Assembly (NCBI GenBank): GCA_023391635.1
Contig: JAEWAQ010000042.1
Coordinates: forward strand, 53,687-117,686
DNA: 64,000 nucleotides
Direction: 5' to 3'
Source: Bacillota bacterium
GTDB taxonomy: Bacteria; Bacillota; Bacilli; Paenibacillales; Paenibacillaceae
The notes under the pieces are model-generated. The model ran no database searches and was not told where the DNA came from. It worked only from the letters and a program-made list of their open reading frames with translations. A program made the translations under genes and the position numbers. Numbering within the stretch: position 1 is the first letter of the stretch; the number at the start of each line of letters is the position of its first letter. Positions 8,672 through 17,064 of this stretch are shown here, piece after piece.

Positions 8672-9338
8672 TCTCCAAAACGTCCGCAAAGTATATGGGA
8701 AACAAACGATCCTTGAGCGGATCGACCTGCAATTGCAACCGGGGCAAGCGTTGGCGCTGTGCGGCGGGAACGGCGCCGGCAAAAGCACGTTGCTGCGGTT
8801 GATCGCCGGAATCGAACAGCCGACGTCCGGCACGATCCGGGTGAATGGCCTGACTTGGCGCGGCGATCGCCGCCGATATGCGGAGCGAATCGGCTTCATG
8901 CCGGACGATTACCGCTTCGGACATGGCTTAAGCGCGCTTGAAACGCTCTCATTCTGGGCTTCGCTGCGCAAGGTCGGAAGAGCCAGAACCGTCGAATTGC
9001 TCGACATCGTAGGCTTGTCTGAAGTGAAACACAAGCTGGTTTCCTCGTTCTCCAAAGGCATGCGCCAGCGGCTGCTGTTCGCCCAAGCGCTGCTTGCCAT
9101 GCCGACGCTTCTCCTGCTCGACGAGCCGACGAACGGACTCGATCCTTATTGGATGAATACTTTCGTGGAATTGGTGGAAAAGGTTACGCAAGAAGGCTTA
9201 TCCGTTATTTTCTCGACGCATCAACTGGATATCGCGGATGCGGCTGCCGATCGCCTGGTGTTTCTGAAGGACGGGCGGATCGACAAGGAGGACACGGCCG
9301 TTGAAGCGTTGCGATCGCTATATGGCCGACACGCGTAA
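8655..9338 (+). CDS. nosF: NosF-type ABC transporter ATP-binding protein
   Basis: ABC ATPase of 227 aa. Walker A is GGNGAGKST (about 37), the signature is SSFSKGMRQR (about 132), Walker B is LLLLDEPTNGLD (about 151), and the H-loop is STHQLD. It energises the NosY permease. Last gene of the fixH-like-nosD-nosL-nosY-nosF unit. Confidence 0.88.
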   Translation: MELALDLQNVRKVYGKQTILERIDLQLQPGQALALCGGNGAGKSTLLRLIAGIEQPTSGTIRVNGLTWRGDRRRYAERIGFMPDDYRFGHGLSALETLSFWASLRKVGRARTVELLDIVGLSEVKHKLVSSFSKGMRQRLLFAQALLAMPTLLLLDEPTNGLDPYWMNTFVELVEKVTQEGLSVIFSTHQLDIADAAADRLVFLKDGRIDKEDTAVEALRSLYGRHA

Positions 9339-9439
9339 TAGCACCACTACATGTCTAACCGCAGGGTTCTGTTGCATCTTTTCTCTTTTCGATATTTAAT
9401 GAAAGAGAAAGGCCTACATACATTCAGATGAGGTGCAGC

Positions 9440-10384
9440 ATGGATCAACGGAAAATCGCTGTCATTACCGGAGCCAACTCGGGCATCGGCCGAGCAGCTG
9501 CGTTGAAATTCGCAACAGAAGGCATTCGCGTCGTCATGGCTTGCCGCGACAAGCAAAGAAGCGAAGCCGTCAGACAAGAGCTGATCGTGCGATCGGGCAA
9601 CCCGAATATCGACCTGATGACGCTCGACGTCTCCTCTTTCGATTCGATCCGTTCGTTTTGTAAAGCGTTTACGGCTTCATATCCGCGCTTGGACATCCTG
9701 GTCCATAATGCAGCTTATTTGAACCATGGAGAGAAGACATATCGGCTAAGTCCGGAAGGGGTCGAGTTGTCGTTCGCCACGAACGCCTTCGGCCCAACGT
9801 ATATGTCGCACCTCCTGGCTGATTCGCTCGCGAAGTCAGACGATCCGCGTGTGCTAAATGCGTGTACGACGAACATTAAAAACTTCTTCGATCCGAAGCG
9901 GAAGATCGAGTTCGACAACTTGCGCGGCGAGTTTAAAGACCGTCGCACCTACAGCTCTTACAAGATGTATGGCGATTCGAAAATGGCGCTGTTTATGATC
10001 ACGATCCGGTTAGCGGAAGAATGGAAAGATCGCGGGATCAAAGTGAACGCGCTGCAAATCAACCGCGTGAGGCTGTCCGATGCGACCATCCGCAAGATGA
10101 ACGGAATCTGGAGACTGCTCGCCACGGCGCAGAACTGGATTAATCCGCCGCCTGAAGGCATGGCCGACAATTATTATCGCATCTGCACGTCAGACAAATT
10201 TCGTCACGATACCGGTCAGTTGATCAATCACCGGCTTGAACGGATGCAGCCTGCAGTCAGCGAGCAAGGATTGTCGCAGATCGGGAATATATTCGGATTG
10301 GCGACTTATCCGAGCTATGCGACGGACCCGGCGAATGCGGATCAAGTATGGCGGATATATCAAGAGATGCGAGACCAGGGTTGA
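9440..10384 (+). CDS. Short-chain dehydrogenase/reductase (SDR)
   Basis: NAD(P)-dependent SDR of 314 aa. The Rossmann motif is TGANSGIGRAAA (about 10), the NNAG-equivalent is VHNAAY, and the active site is Y-x-x-S-K-like (SSYKMYGDSKMA). Resemblance is to retinol-dehydrogenase/WWOX-type SDRs; the substrate cannot be told. ATG 9440 follows GAGGTG; an upstream ATG (9428) lies within that Shine-Dalgarno. Transcribed alone. Confidence 0.8.
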   Translation: MDQRKIAVITGANSGIGRAAALKFATEGIRVVMACRDKQRSEAVRQELIVRSGNPNIDLMTLDVSSFDSIRSFCKAFTASYPRLDILVHNAAYLNHGEKTYRLSPEGVELSFATNAFGPTYMSHLLADSLAKSDDPRVLNACTTNIKNFFDPKRKIEFDNLRGEFKDRRTYSSYKMYGDSKMALFMITIRLAEEWKDRGIKVNALQINRVRLSDATIRKMNGIWRLLATAQNWINPPPEGMADNYYRICTSDKFRHDTGQLINHRLERMQPAVSEQGLSQIGNIFGLATYPSYATDPANADQVWRIYQEMRDQG

Positions 10385-10469
10385 ATTATATAAATTCCTT
10401 GACGGGAATATTCCTATAGTGGTATATTGTTGGCATAAGGTTATTCATACCACGATAGGAGGCATACAC

Positions 10470-10955
10470 ATGAGCGTTAACAATGAAACAACAGTTACGC
10501 AAGCAGAAGACAATGTGCTGATCGTCGAGCGGGTGTTCGACGCACCGCGCGAACTCGTATGGGAAGCTTGGACGAAACCGGAACATGTGTCGAAATGGTG
10601 GGGCCACGCAGGCGTGCCTTTGCATGCATGCGAGATAGACTTGCGCGTAGGCGGATCATACCGGTACGTTATGAAGGGACCGGATGGCGCTGAATACCCG
10701 ACCGTCGGCACTTATCGTGAAATCGTCAAGCACGAGCGCCTGAACTACACGATGACGCTCGACATCGTTCCCTTCAATGAGAAACATTCCGTCATCACGG
10801 ATACGTTCGAGTTGCTCGAAAGCGGCAAGACGAAGCTGACGATGCGCACCGAGTACGATTCTCCCGAAACGCTTCAAGGCTGGGTAACCAGCGGCGCCAA
10901 GCAAGGCGCGATCGATTCCATGAATCGCCTGGCCCAATACGTAGCGAATCTGTAA
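10470..10955 (+). CDS. SRPBCC (AHSA1-like) domain protein
   Basis: 161 aa. It begins with the family pattern VERVFDAPRELVWEAWTKPE and continues WWGHAGVPLHACEIDLRVGG. SRPBCC proteins bind hydrophobic ligands in a deep cavity; many form small operons with an ArsR regulator and a DUF1801 protein, as here. ATG 10470 follows AGGAGG by 7 nt. Confidence 0.85.
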   Translation: MSVNNETTVTQAEDNVLIVERVFDAPRELVWEAWTKPEHVSKWWGHAGVPLHACEIDLRVGGSYRYVMKGPDGAEYPTVGTYREIVKHERLNYTMTLDIVPFNEKHSVITDTFELLESGKTKLTMRTEYDSPETLQGWVTSGAKQGAIDSMNRLAQYVANL

Positions 10956-11072
10956 GGGAGCGCAATTCGGCATGGGAGCTAAAATTCCAATCCGACTATG
11001 ACATCTCATTTCCGCGAGAAAGATGACGAATTAGCGACAACACTACATGAAACGGGAAAAAGGTGATACGAT

Positions 11073-11411
11073 ATGAATCAAGAGGTTACAGCTTTCATTG
11101 AAGAATTGGGGCAGCCGTGGCAAATGGAACTGAGCAGCAAACTGCGTCAGATGGTGCATGATACGATCCCGAACATCGAAGAACGCATTCAGTACAAGAA
11201 ACCCCATTTTCTAAAAAACGGACATTACGCGGCGGTAATCTCGCCGTCCAAAGACGCCATCGCGTTCATGATCATGAATGCGAAGGGGGTTACGTTCCCA
11301 TCGGGATTCGAGGGACCGGATGAACGGAAATGGAAGAAATTCAAAAACGGCGATTCTCCGGACTACAGCTCGTTGGCCGATCTGCTGCGCCAAGCTTCCA
11401 GTTCCCTGTAG
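11073..11411 (+). CDS. DUF1801-family protein (YdhG-like)
   Basis: 112 aa. It matches the DUF1801 pattern: MVHDTIPNIEERIQYKKPHF, then a hydrophobic strand and a C-terminal LADLLRQA helix. Molecular function is not known. AAAGGTG precedes the ATG. The SRPBCC and ArsR genes flank it, so a shared regulatory unit is likely. Confidence 0.8.
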   Translation: MNQEVTAFIEELGQPWQMELSSKLRQMVHDTIPNIEERIQYKKPHFLKNGHYAAVISPSKDAIAFMIMNAKGVTFPSGFEGPDERKWKKFKNGDSPDYSSLADLLRQASSSL

Positions 11412-11441
11412 TCTGCCGAATCTGGACGGGTGAGGGTTGAG

Positions 11442-11789
11442 ATGAATACGGCAACATTGAGCGCGCTGGCTGAACCCAACCGATTACAGATGGTCGAGTT
11501 GCTGCGCGACGGTCCGCTAACGGTGGGGGAGATCGCCGACCGGCTGCACATTCGCCAGCCTCAGGCCTCCAAGCATCTGAAGGTACTGAGCGAAGCGGCG
11601 ATCGTGGACGTCACGCCCGATGCCAACAGGCGCATTTATCGGCTGCGGGCGGAACCGCTGCAGGAGATCGACGAGTGGCTGGAAGCATTTCGCGGCATGT
11701 GGGAAGAGAAGTTCGATCAATTGGATCAATATTTGAAATACTTGCAGAAGAACGGGATGGGCGCTGCAGCTCCCAAGCAGGAAGAATGA
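11442..11789 (+). CDS. ArsR-family transcriptional regulator
   Basis: Winged-helix regulator of 115 aa. It opens LSALAEPNRLQMVELLRDGP and has the recognition helix IRQPQASKHLKVLSEA. There are no Cys-rich metal sites, so it resembles the metal-independent ArsR proteins linked to SRPBCC genes. ATG 11442 is preferred to GTG 11430 because GAGGG then has usable spacing. It probably represses its own three-gene cluster. Confidence 0.87.
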   Translation: MNTATLSALAEPNRLQMVELLRDGPLTVGEIADRLHIRQPQASKHLKVLSEAAIVDVTPDANRRIYRLRAEPLQEIDEWLEAFRGMWEEKFDQLDQYLKYLQKNGMGAAAPKQEE

Positions 11790-11847
11790 ACGATCAGCAG
11801 CTATAGTAGGGAAGTAAATTATCCATGACGAACTAAGGGGAATAGAA

Positions 11848-11880
11848 GGGAATCGCCGGTTTGCGTGCGGTTCCTTTTTT
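11848..11880 (+). terminator. Intrinsic terminator after the ArsR gene
   Basis: GGAATCGC pairs with GCGGTTCC (one G-U) and is followed by TTTTTT. Confidence 0.75.
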
Positions 11881-11991
11881 GATTTCTTAGAGAGCGAATG
11901 ATGAAATAGGTTTACATAAATATTATTATGTATGAAAATTCTATTGCTACGATAGATATGCCTGGTTATTTGCAAAATACTTTGAGCAGAA

Positions 11992-12019
11992 GAGGCCCAT
12001 GTAATTGCGCATGGGCCTC
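11992..12019 (-). terminator. Hairpin downstream of the effector-binding genes
   Basis: Perfect 10-bp stem GAGGCCCATG/CATGGGCCTC just beyond the stop at 12029 on the minus strand. The U-tract is weak (TTCTGCTC). Confidence 0.55.
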
Positions 12020-12028
12020 AGGCGATAT

Positions 12029-12505
12029 TTATTTTTTAACCACAGGCACCCAAAATTCGCCGTAGAAAGTGCCGTCGCCGTTATCTTGGCGATAAGTCGC
12101 ATTCGGACCGCCAATGTAAGCATAGTCCGTGACTTGGCCCAAGACTTCGCCAAAAGCGCGGTAAGTCAGCTGATCGAACAAAGCTTCCTTGTCGCCGTTA
12201 CCTGCGACCACGATGTACTCGCTCTCCGGAAACTCAATCATGCGCGTTGCGTCAGCTACTGATTTTCTGGCTTCTACCGCGAAATAATTCCACGGTTTGC
12301 CTTGATAAACCTCGTTGACTGACCATTCGCGATCATCCTTAGCAGCGTCTTTGAGCTTGTCATAACGTCCGTCAGCCTTGAGTCCGCTCCAGAACTCAGC
12401 TTTTTCTTTTTGCATAGCCGGCATGTCTTGAAAATTCGACTGGATTGAAAAACCATAAGCAGTCAATGTGAAGGATTGTTTGTGTTCCAGGGTGTAATTT
12501 GTCAT
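12029..12505 (-). CDS. Effector-binding domain protein (GyrI-like), copy 2
   Basis: 158 aa; a stand-alone AraC-type effector-binding/GyrI-like domain with no DNA-binding part. It has ESEYIVVAGNG then LTYRAFGEVLGQVTDYAYIG, which match the paralogue upstream (AGDYLVVPGTG and ITDYKYVG). Such domains bind small amphipathic or drug-like molecules. It starts 16 bp after the paralogue, so the two form an operon transcribed away from the WYL regulator. Confidence 0.8.
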   Translation of the reverse strand: MTNYTLEHKQSFTLTAYGFSIQSNFQDMPAMQKEKAEFWSGLKADGRYDKLKDAAKDDREWSVNEVYQGKPWNYFAVEARKSVADATRMIEFPESEYIVVAGNGDKEALFDQLTYRAFGEVLGQVTDYAYIGGPNATYRQDNGDGTFYGEFWVPVVKK

Positions 12506-12520
12506 GTGCGCGACTCCTTA

Positions 12521-13000
12521 TTAGCCCTCGATTTTTTTGGCGCGAAGCCACATTTCGCCGTAAAATTCACCGTTATCGGCCGATTTGACGAAAGTGGAGT
12601 TGCCGGGACCCACGTATTTGTAGTCCGTGATTTCTTGCAGCATGCCACCGAAAACTTTGCCTGTGATCTCGTCGGCAAGGCGGTCTTTGTCGGCGCCTGT
12701 ACCAGGCACGACGAGGTAGTCGCCGGCAAGGAAATCGAGGACGACAGCGCCTTCCACGTCGAACTCACCCATCACGCCGAAGCCGCGCCAAGCCTTGCCG
12801 TCGATGACGTAATTGATTTGATATTCTTGCCCGCCAGCGAGGGCGAGAAGCTCGGCAAGCTTGCCGTTTTCGGTGATTTCAGCCTTTTTCGCCGCGGTTT
12901 TTGCCGCATTGCCCGCCCAGTCGTTGAAGTCCTCGAATGAAACGCCGAAACCGGTCATTTTGTAGTTCTCCGAGATGGTTTTGATGGAGTAATTAGACAT
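12521..13000 (-). CDS. Effector-binding domain protein (GyrI-like), copy 1
   Basis: 159 aa, paralogue of the gene at 12029. It begins MSNYSIKTISENYKMTGFGV and ends EFYGEMWLRAKKIEG, the typical F-Y-x-E-x-W finish of integron-associated/GyrI-like effector-binding domains. CAAAGGAG lies just before the ATG. The divergent WYL regulator at 13106 probably controls it through the inverted repeat at 13056-13072. Confidence 0.82.
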   Translation of the reverse strand: MSNYSIKTISENYKMTGFGVSFEDFNDWAGNAAKTAAKKAEITENGKLAELLALAGGQEYQINYVIDGKAWRGFGVMGEFDVEGAVVLDFLAGDYLVVPGTGADKDRLADEITGKVFGGMLQEITDYKYVGPGNSTFVKSADNGEFYGEMWLRAKKIEG

Positions 13001-13055
13001 TTTGTTGTCTCCTTTGCGGATTTATTATTTACAAGCTTGATTCTATGGGCTGAAT

Positions 13056-13072
13056 GTATCAAAAAATGATAC
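13056..13072. promoter_or_regulatory. Inverted-repeat operator candidate
   Basis: GTATCA-N5-TGATAC, a perfect 6-bp inverted repeat in the 105-bp gap between divergent genes. Its position suits a site bound by the WYL regulator. Confidence 0.6.
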
Positions 13073-13105
13073 TCTTTTTCCGCTTCATTATTGTACAATA
13101 GAATC

Positions 13106-14074
13106 ATGAAAAAAACAGAACGAGTAAACCTGATCATGCGCTTCATCAATAACCGCGCGCATTTTACGATTGCCGAGATTCAGCGGGAGTTCAAGATTTC
13201 CCGCGCGACGGCGATTCGCGACATTAACGAGATTCAGGCGATGGGTTTTCCGCTAACGACCGAGCTTGGGCGCGGCGGCGGCTACAATGTCCTGCAAAAT
13301 CAGTATCTGCCCGCAGTCCGCTTCACGCCAGAGGAGCTAAAGGCGATTTTTATCAGTTTTATCGCCTCGAAAAATTCGCAGCTGCCTTATTTGCAAAATC
13401 GTCGCTCCATCACTGAAAAACTCATCAGCATCGCGTCGCAAACCCAGCAGGACGAGCTGATCGAGCTGAATAATATTTTGCTTTTTGAAAATACAAATCC
13501 GGCCAATCCGAATCTTCTGGAGCTCGATGATGCGGCGCCTAAGGAGTTGAACAAGCTGATTTCGCTTGCTGTCAAGGATAAGCACTTGCGCTTGACTTAC
13601 GAGCTGAGTCCAGGCTGGCCGCAGTTGATGGACGTGTATTTGCTGCATACTTTTAACTCGAACGCTCAGTGGCTGGTCGAGGTTTATGATTTCGATACGG
13701 AGGAATTTCGTTATTTACCTGTTGAGATGCTGCGGGATTCGGCCATTTCCGAGCAGGAGATGAAGTGGTCCGAGCAAGAGATTTTAAACAAAAAACGGCT
13801 TGTGGCACGTGAGTCCAATCTTGTTGTGAAGCTAGATGCAACCGGGATTCAGCGCTTTAAGCGCATGCACCCGCCGGGCATTATTTTGTCCTTGACCGGG
13901 ATGTTTCAGTCGAGCGGGATTTTCAATGTTCAGCTGGATGTGACCGATGTTGAGACGCTGGCGTATTACGCGGATTGGCTTTTGTTTTTGGGGAAAGGGG
14001 TCGAGTTTGAACGGATTCCGGATGAGCTGCGCGTGATTTTAGAAGAGCGTTTAGGGGTACCGCCAGCATTTTAA
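13106..14074 (+). CDS. HTH-WYL (YafY/DeoR-type) transcriptional regulator
   Basis: Regulator of 322 aa. The N-terminal winged helix is at about 1-60 (FTIAEIQREFKISRATAIRD). A central WYL-type domain holds LRLTYELSPGWPQ and the later WLVEVYDFDTEEFRYLPVEMLRD, with a C-terminal WCX-like part. Members repress the divergent gene and respond to small ligands or nucleic acids. ATG 13106 has no Shine-Dalgarno. TACAAT at 13094-13099 would put the transcript start at or next to the ATG, so a leaderless mRNA is possible. Confidence 0.85.
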   Translation: MKKTERVNLIMRFINNRAHFTIAEIQREFKISRATAIRDINEIQAMGFPLTTELGRGGGYNVLQNQYLPAVRFTPEELKAIFISFIASKNSQLPYLQNRRSITEKLISIASQTQQDELIELNNILLFENTNPANPNLLELDDAAPKELNKLISLAVKDKHLRLTYELSPGWPQLMDVYLLHTFNSNAQWLVEVYDFDTEEFRYLPVEMLRDSAISEQEMKWSEQEILNKKRLVARESNLVVKLDATGIQRFKRMHPPGIILSLTGMFQSSGIFNVQLDVTDVETLAYYADWLLFLGKGVEFERIPDELRVILEERLGVPPAF

Positions 14075-14166
14075 CGAAATGGGCTAATAACAGCCAGACT
14101 GACCACCACCTGCAAAGCATTCAATAATTAGTTAACATAATATTTATTATGATTCTTTAAAGTGTA

Positions 14167-14400
14167 TTGGCATACGAAGAACTGTGTTCAAGTTTAATAT
14201 CGGAAGGATATAAAGAAGTAACGATTGAAATTAAAAAGGAGGGCCTTGCGATGGCTATTCAGATCGATAATGTTGAATGTGAGGCTATTGAAGAATTGAT
14301 TCATCAGATGAAAGATACTCGCCATTCTATGCCGCTGTGCCGATTTATTTATATCAGCCGCCTACCTATTTTGCGTTTTGGAGGTTCATTGCTGAAATAA
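14167..14400 (+). other. Unrecognised ORF running into repeats, probable remnant
   Basis: Open frame of 77 aa from TTG 14167. The first half looks coding (KEVTIEIKKEG, then ECEAIEELIHQM, helical and acidic), while its last 11 codons lie in the repeat that begins at 14367. Not a known family to me. An inner ATG at 14251 follows AAGGAGG. It may be the 5' piece of a gene cut by the repeat block. Confidence 0.3.
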
Positions 14401-14655
14401 GGGCTGCGGAGGAACCTATTTTGTGTTTTAAACGTCATCTTGGTGAAATAGGGGCCGCGAAAGGACTTATTGCCTCTGCACCGGCCTCCCAATGCCCACT
14501 TTTGGGCCGAATCGCGAAAATAGGGGCTACGAAGGGACTTATTTTATGTTTTAAAAGTCATTTTACTGAAATAAGGGTCGCGAAGGGACTTATTGCTTCT
14601 GCACCGGCCTCTAATGCCCGCTTTTGGGCCGAATCGTGATATTTAGGCTATCGAG
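14367..14655. repeat. Composite tandem repeat A-A-B-A-B
   Basis: Subunit A (about 50 bp, opening TATTTTRYGTTTT and ending in AATAAGGG..GAAGGGACT) occurs at 14367, 14417 and 14540. Subunit B (about 71 bp, containing CTGCACCGGCCTC and GGGCCGAATCG) follows the second and third A. The A+B period is 123 bp. Each B carries a GCCCA-x-TGGGC hairpin, and A has an AATAAG/CTTATT dyad. Confidence 0.75.
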
Positions 14656-14679
14656 AACCCGTACCGTTTAAATAACGGA

Positions 14680-14945
14680 ATGTTATCTGCTGCCTATATA
14701 TTTGGCTCCAGAGCACGCGGTCAAGCTTCAGAGTATTCCGATATAGATCTATTAGTAATCACCGAGAAATACAAAAGATTTACGGATCGGGACAAATTAG
14801 TTGACATATCCGCTGAGATTAACGTTGATTATGGAGTATCTATCAGTTGCTTGTACTAAAATGACGTTTAATGGGAAATGGGAAAAATATAAATCCATTG
14901 CTTAAGGAGAACATTACAAAGGAGGGAATTGAACTTGTCCTATAA
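14680..14945 (+). pseudogene. MNT-type nucleotidyltransferase antitoxin, broken
   Basis: The frame from ATG 14680 reads a minimal nucleotidyltransferase with the catalytic motif GSRARGQASEYSDIDLLV. A stop follows at 14857-14859. The family's C-terminal peptide NPLLKENITKEGIELVL continues in another frame to 14945, so a frameshift has split the gene. MNT proteins neutralise partner HEPN RNases by adding AMP; a HEPN remnant lies directly downstream. Confidence 0.75.
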
Positions 14946-14968
14946 GAAAGAAGCGCGGAAGCCAGGTT

Positions 14969-15198
14969 ATGCTTAAAAAGGCTGAAGAAAAATGGCTTTC
15001 TGCCAATGACGATTTTAATACAGGTAGGTACGATGTTGCATAAGCAATAAAATAATGGAATATCGGTCCGATGCTGATTATAATAACGAATTGTTTTTTA
15101 ATAAAGAAACTGCTGAGAAGTTTGTTAATGGTATATATGAATTTTATGAATTTAACGAAGAAATTAAACGCATCATTATGGAATCTAATATTGAATAA
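14969..15198 (+). pseudogene. HEPN-domain toxin remnant
   Basis: ATG 14969 reads MLKKAEEKWLSANDDFNTG, the usual start of UPF0332/HEPN partners, and stops at 15041. The C-terminal part resumes downstream (EYRSDADYNNELFFNKETAE) and ends at 15198. The middle, which would hold the R-x4-6-H RNase motif, has been deleted. It pairs with the broken MNT gene just upstream. Confidence 0.7.
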
Positions 15199-15407
15199 AA
15201 ATTGCGCTCTATACATTTTCACAAAACCCGTATTTTGTACATATGTATTGACAAGAACATTTTCCTTTAAAGTACTCTCCCATACCAGCTGTCGGACGAC
15301 AAGAACATACATCTTTAAAGGACAAGAACTTGCATCGTTACATTCATCGAACCAATGTTCCCCCCTAATTATTATAAAGTATGGAGATGTAATCGCCAAT
15401 CCTGATC

Positions 15408-16576
15408 TTATTTAATTACAGATCCATCAGATTCTTTGAGAATTTTTCGTGCATGAATCATTGGCATTTCAGATGTAACGTTGGCAATAAGTTGATTGCA
15501 CTTGCGTAATACTTAATCCTGCCTTCACTATTTTTACGCCAAATCTATGCTTGAACCCATTTGCTGTAAAGTGAAAAGGTTTACCTGATTCATCGACAAT
15601 ATTGCATCTTTCTGCAAATCGATGGAAATAACATAGGAGAGATAGTTACAATATTTGTCTCCCCACTCCCTTTCTCCCTTCGTATCTTATAAATAATAAT
15701 TCTGATGTTTTTTCCTGTATTAATAAAAAATCTTCAACTTTTTTCTTATGATCAATAATAAAAGTTTGCAAGTTCGTTATTGATCGGTACCATAGGAAAC
15801 TGATAACGAGAATTTATACGCTGTGAACGGACCCAATAATCCCCATTGATTTCAATTAAACAATCTTGATTTAATTTTAATATGTAAATTAATCTAAGTC
15901 CTGTAGCCTCCATTAAAAGTAGTATGGGCAAGTATTGAGGTTCTAATTTATCCAGATTAGCGACAATTTGTTCCCATACAAAATCAGAAACCTCACGATA
16001 ATCCTCATCTCTTTTATGAGGTAGTTTGGGACGATCCTCTTGGTAAATTAGTTTCCTGATTGGAGCATCAGGTGCTTCAATCCATTCATACCTCTGCATG
16101 TAATATAGAAAATTTTCAAGTCCTCCGATCATTCTCCAGATGTAATAATCCGTAGGTACTTTTGCTTTAAATCCATTCTTCTTGTTCCCTTTAATTGGAG
16201 TACATCTAAGAGACTCAAAATATTCTTCAATATCATTTCGGGACAGTGCTTTAAAGTCATTCCAATCGGGATATTTCAAGACCAAAAGTTTGATAAATAG
16301 AACTAACGTTAGGACCTCGCTGCGTGCTGTTGAAAACTGAATAGAATCCTGAACGAACAATCGCTGCTGAACGTACCGTTTTATCAGAGGTCTAAAAGCT
16401 TGATCAATGATTTCAAAGGTCAGGAAGTATTCCGCTCTTGTTGTATTAAATGGGATACCAAGGTTTCTTACATCCCAACGATCCTTTGCAATTTCTTCAC
16501 GGTATGCTTCCATGTTCGTATGAACTTTATTTTGGCCATATCGATTCATCGAAGCCAAAATTTTGTTCTTTTTCAT
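15408..16576 (-). pseudogene. Tn554-like tyrosine recombinase (TnpB type), broken
   Basis: The open part runs 16576 to 15752 (274 aa, start after GAGGGTG). It has a SAM-like core-binding domain and the box I region MEATGLRLIYIL with the catalytic Arg. After a stop at 15752 the catalytic C-terminus continues in other frames: FTANGFKHRFGVKIVKAG (H-x-x-R equivalent, about 15530) and VTSEMPMIHARKIL to 15408. Further Cys-containing scraps reach about 15200. In Tn554-type elements such recombinases form a tandem set; upstream frames at 16577-16720 may be the tail of a partner. Confidence 0.65.
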
Positions 16577-16813
16577 CTGTACACCCTCGTCTCGTGACTT
16601 AATGGAACTTATCACCAATATTTCTGCTGCACCTGAATACTCCGGAACATATTGAGCCATCTCCGGCATCTTGAGCCTGCCCTCCGGTAAAGAGAGCCAC
16701 CCATTAGCATCAAGAAGGAGTTTCCTGCTTTTCCATTCTTTCTATGATCACTTAATAAATAATGGCAATCAGATCAACACAGACTTGTGACAAGAATCTG
16801 TGGAGTTAAAATG

Positions 16814-16835
16814 AAAAACCCGCGATTTTCGCGGA
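16814..16835 (-). terminator. Intrinsic terminator, minus strand
   Basis: CCGCGA-AAA-TCGCGG stem followed by GTTTTTC on the minus strand. It lies past the M23 peptidase gene (stop 17048). Confidence 0.6.
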
Positions 16836-16881
16836 TCTGAATCGGTACATTTTCTTGTTATCCGACAACTTTTGTATATAG

Positions 16882-17064
16882 CTTCTTCTCCACATCCTCG
16901 TTTTGTTCAGCATGATGTATCTGATTTATAGCCACATTCCAAATGTACTTATATACATAGGAACGATACTTCTCTCTTTCTTAATCGCCGTGCTGTCATT
17001 AAAGTTTATCGAACGTCCTTCCATCGCAATAGGGAGAAAGTATACCCTCAACTCAAATAGCTAA
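16882..17064 (+). pseudogene. C-terminal remnant of an acyltransferase-3 family membrane protein
   Basis: An open frame without a start encodes two hydrophobic helices ending LSLKFIERPSIAIGRKY, the usual C-terminus of OafA/YrhL-type O-acyltransferases (last TM, then F-I-E-x-P). About 320 N-terminal residues are missing. It converges on and overlaps the M23 gene by 17 bp. Confidence 0.6.

Noticed and set aside
14337..14639. A repeat-containing ORF that could encode a 41-residue repeat protein
   Set aside because: The repeats carry DNA hairpins, drift in sequence as non-coding DNA, and the frame has no start signal. I treat it as a DNA repeat.
14914..15399. Minus-strand frame over the HEPN remnant
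   Set aside because: It overlaps the HEPN pieces and the recombinase tail, and only short parts in other frames are homologous to anything.
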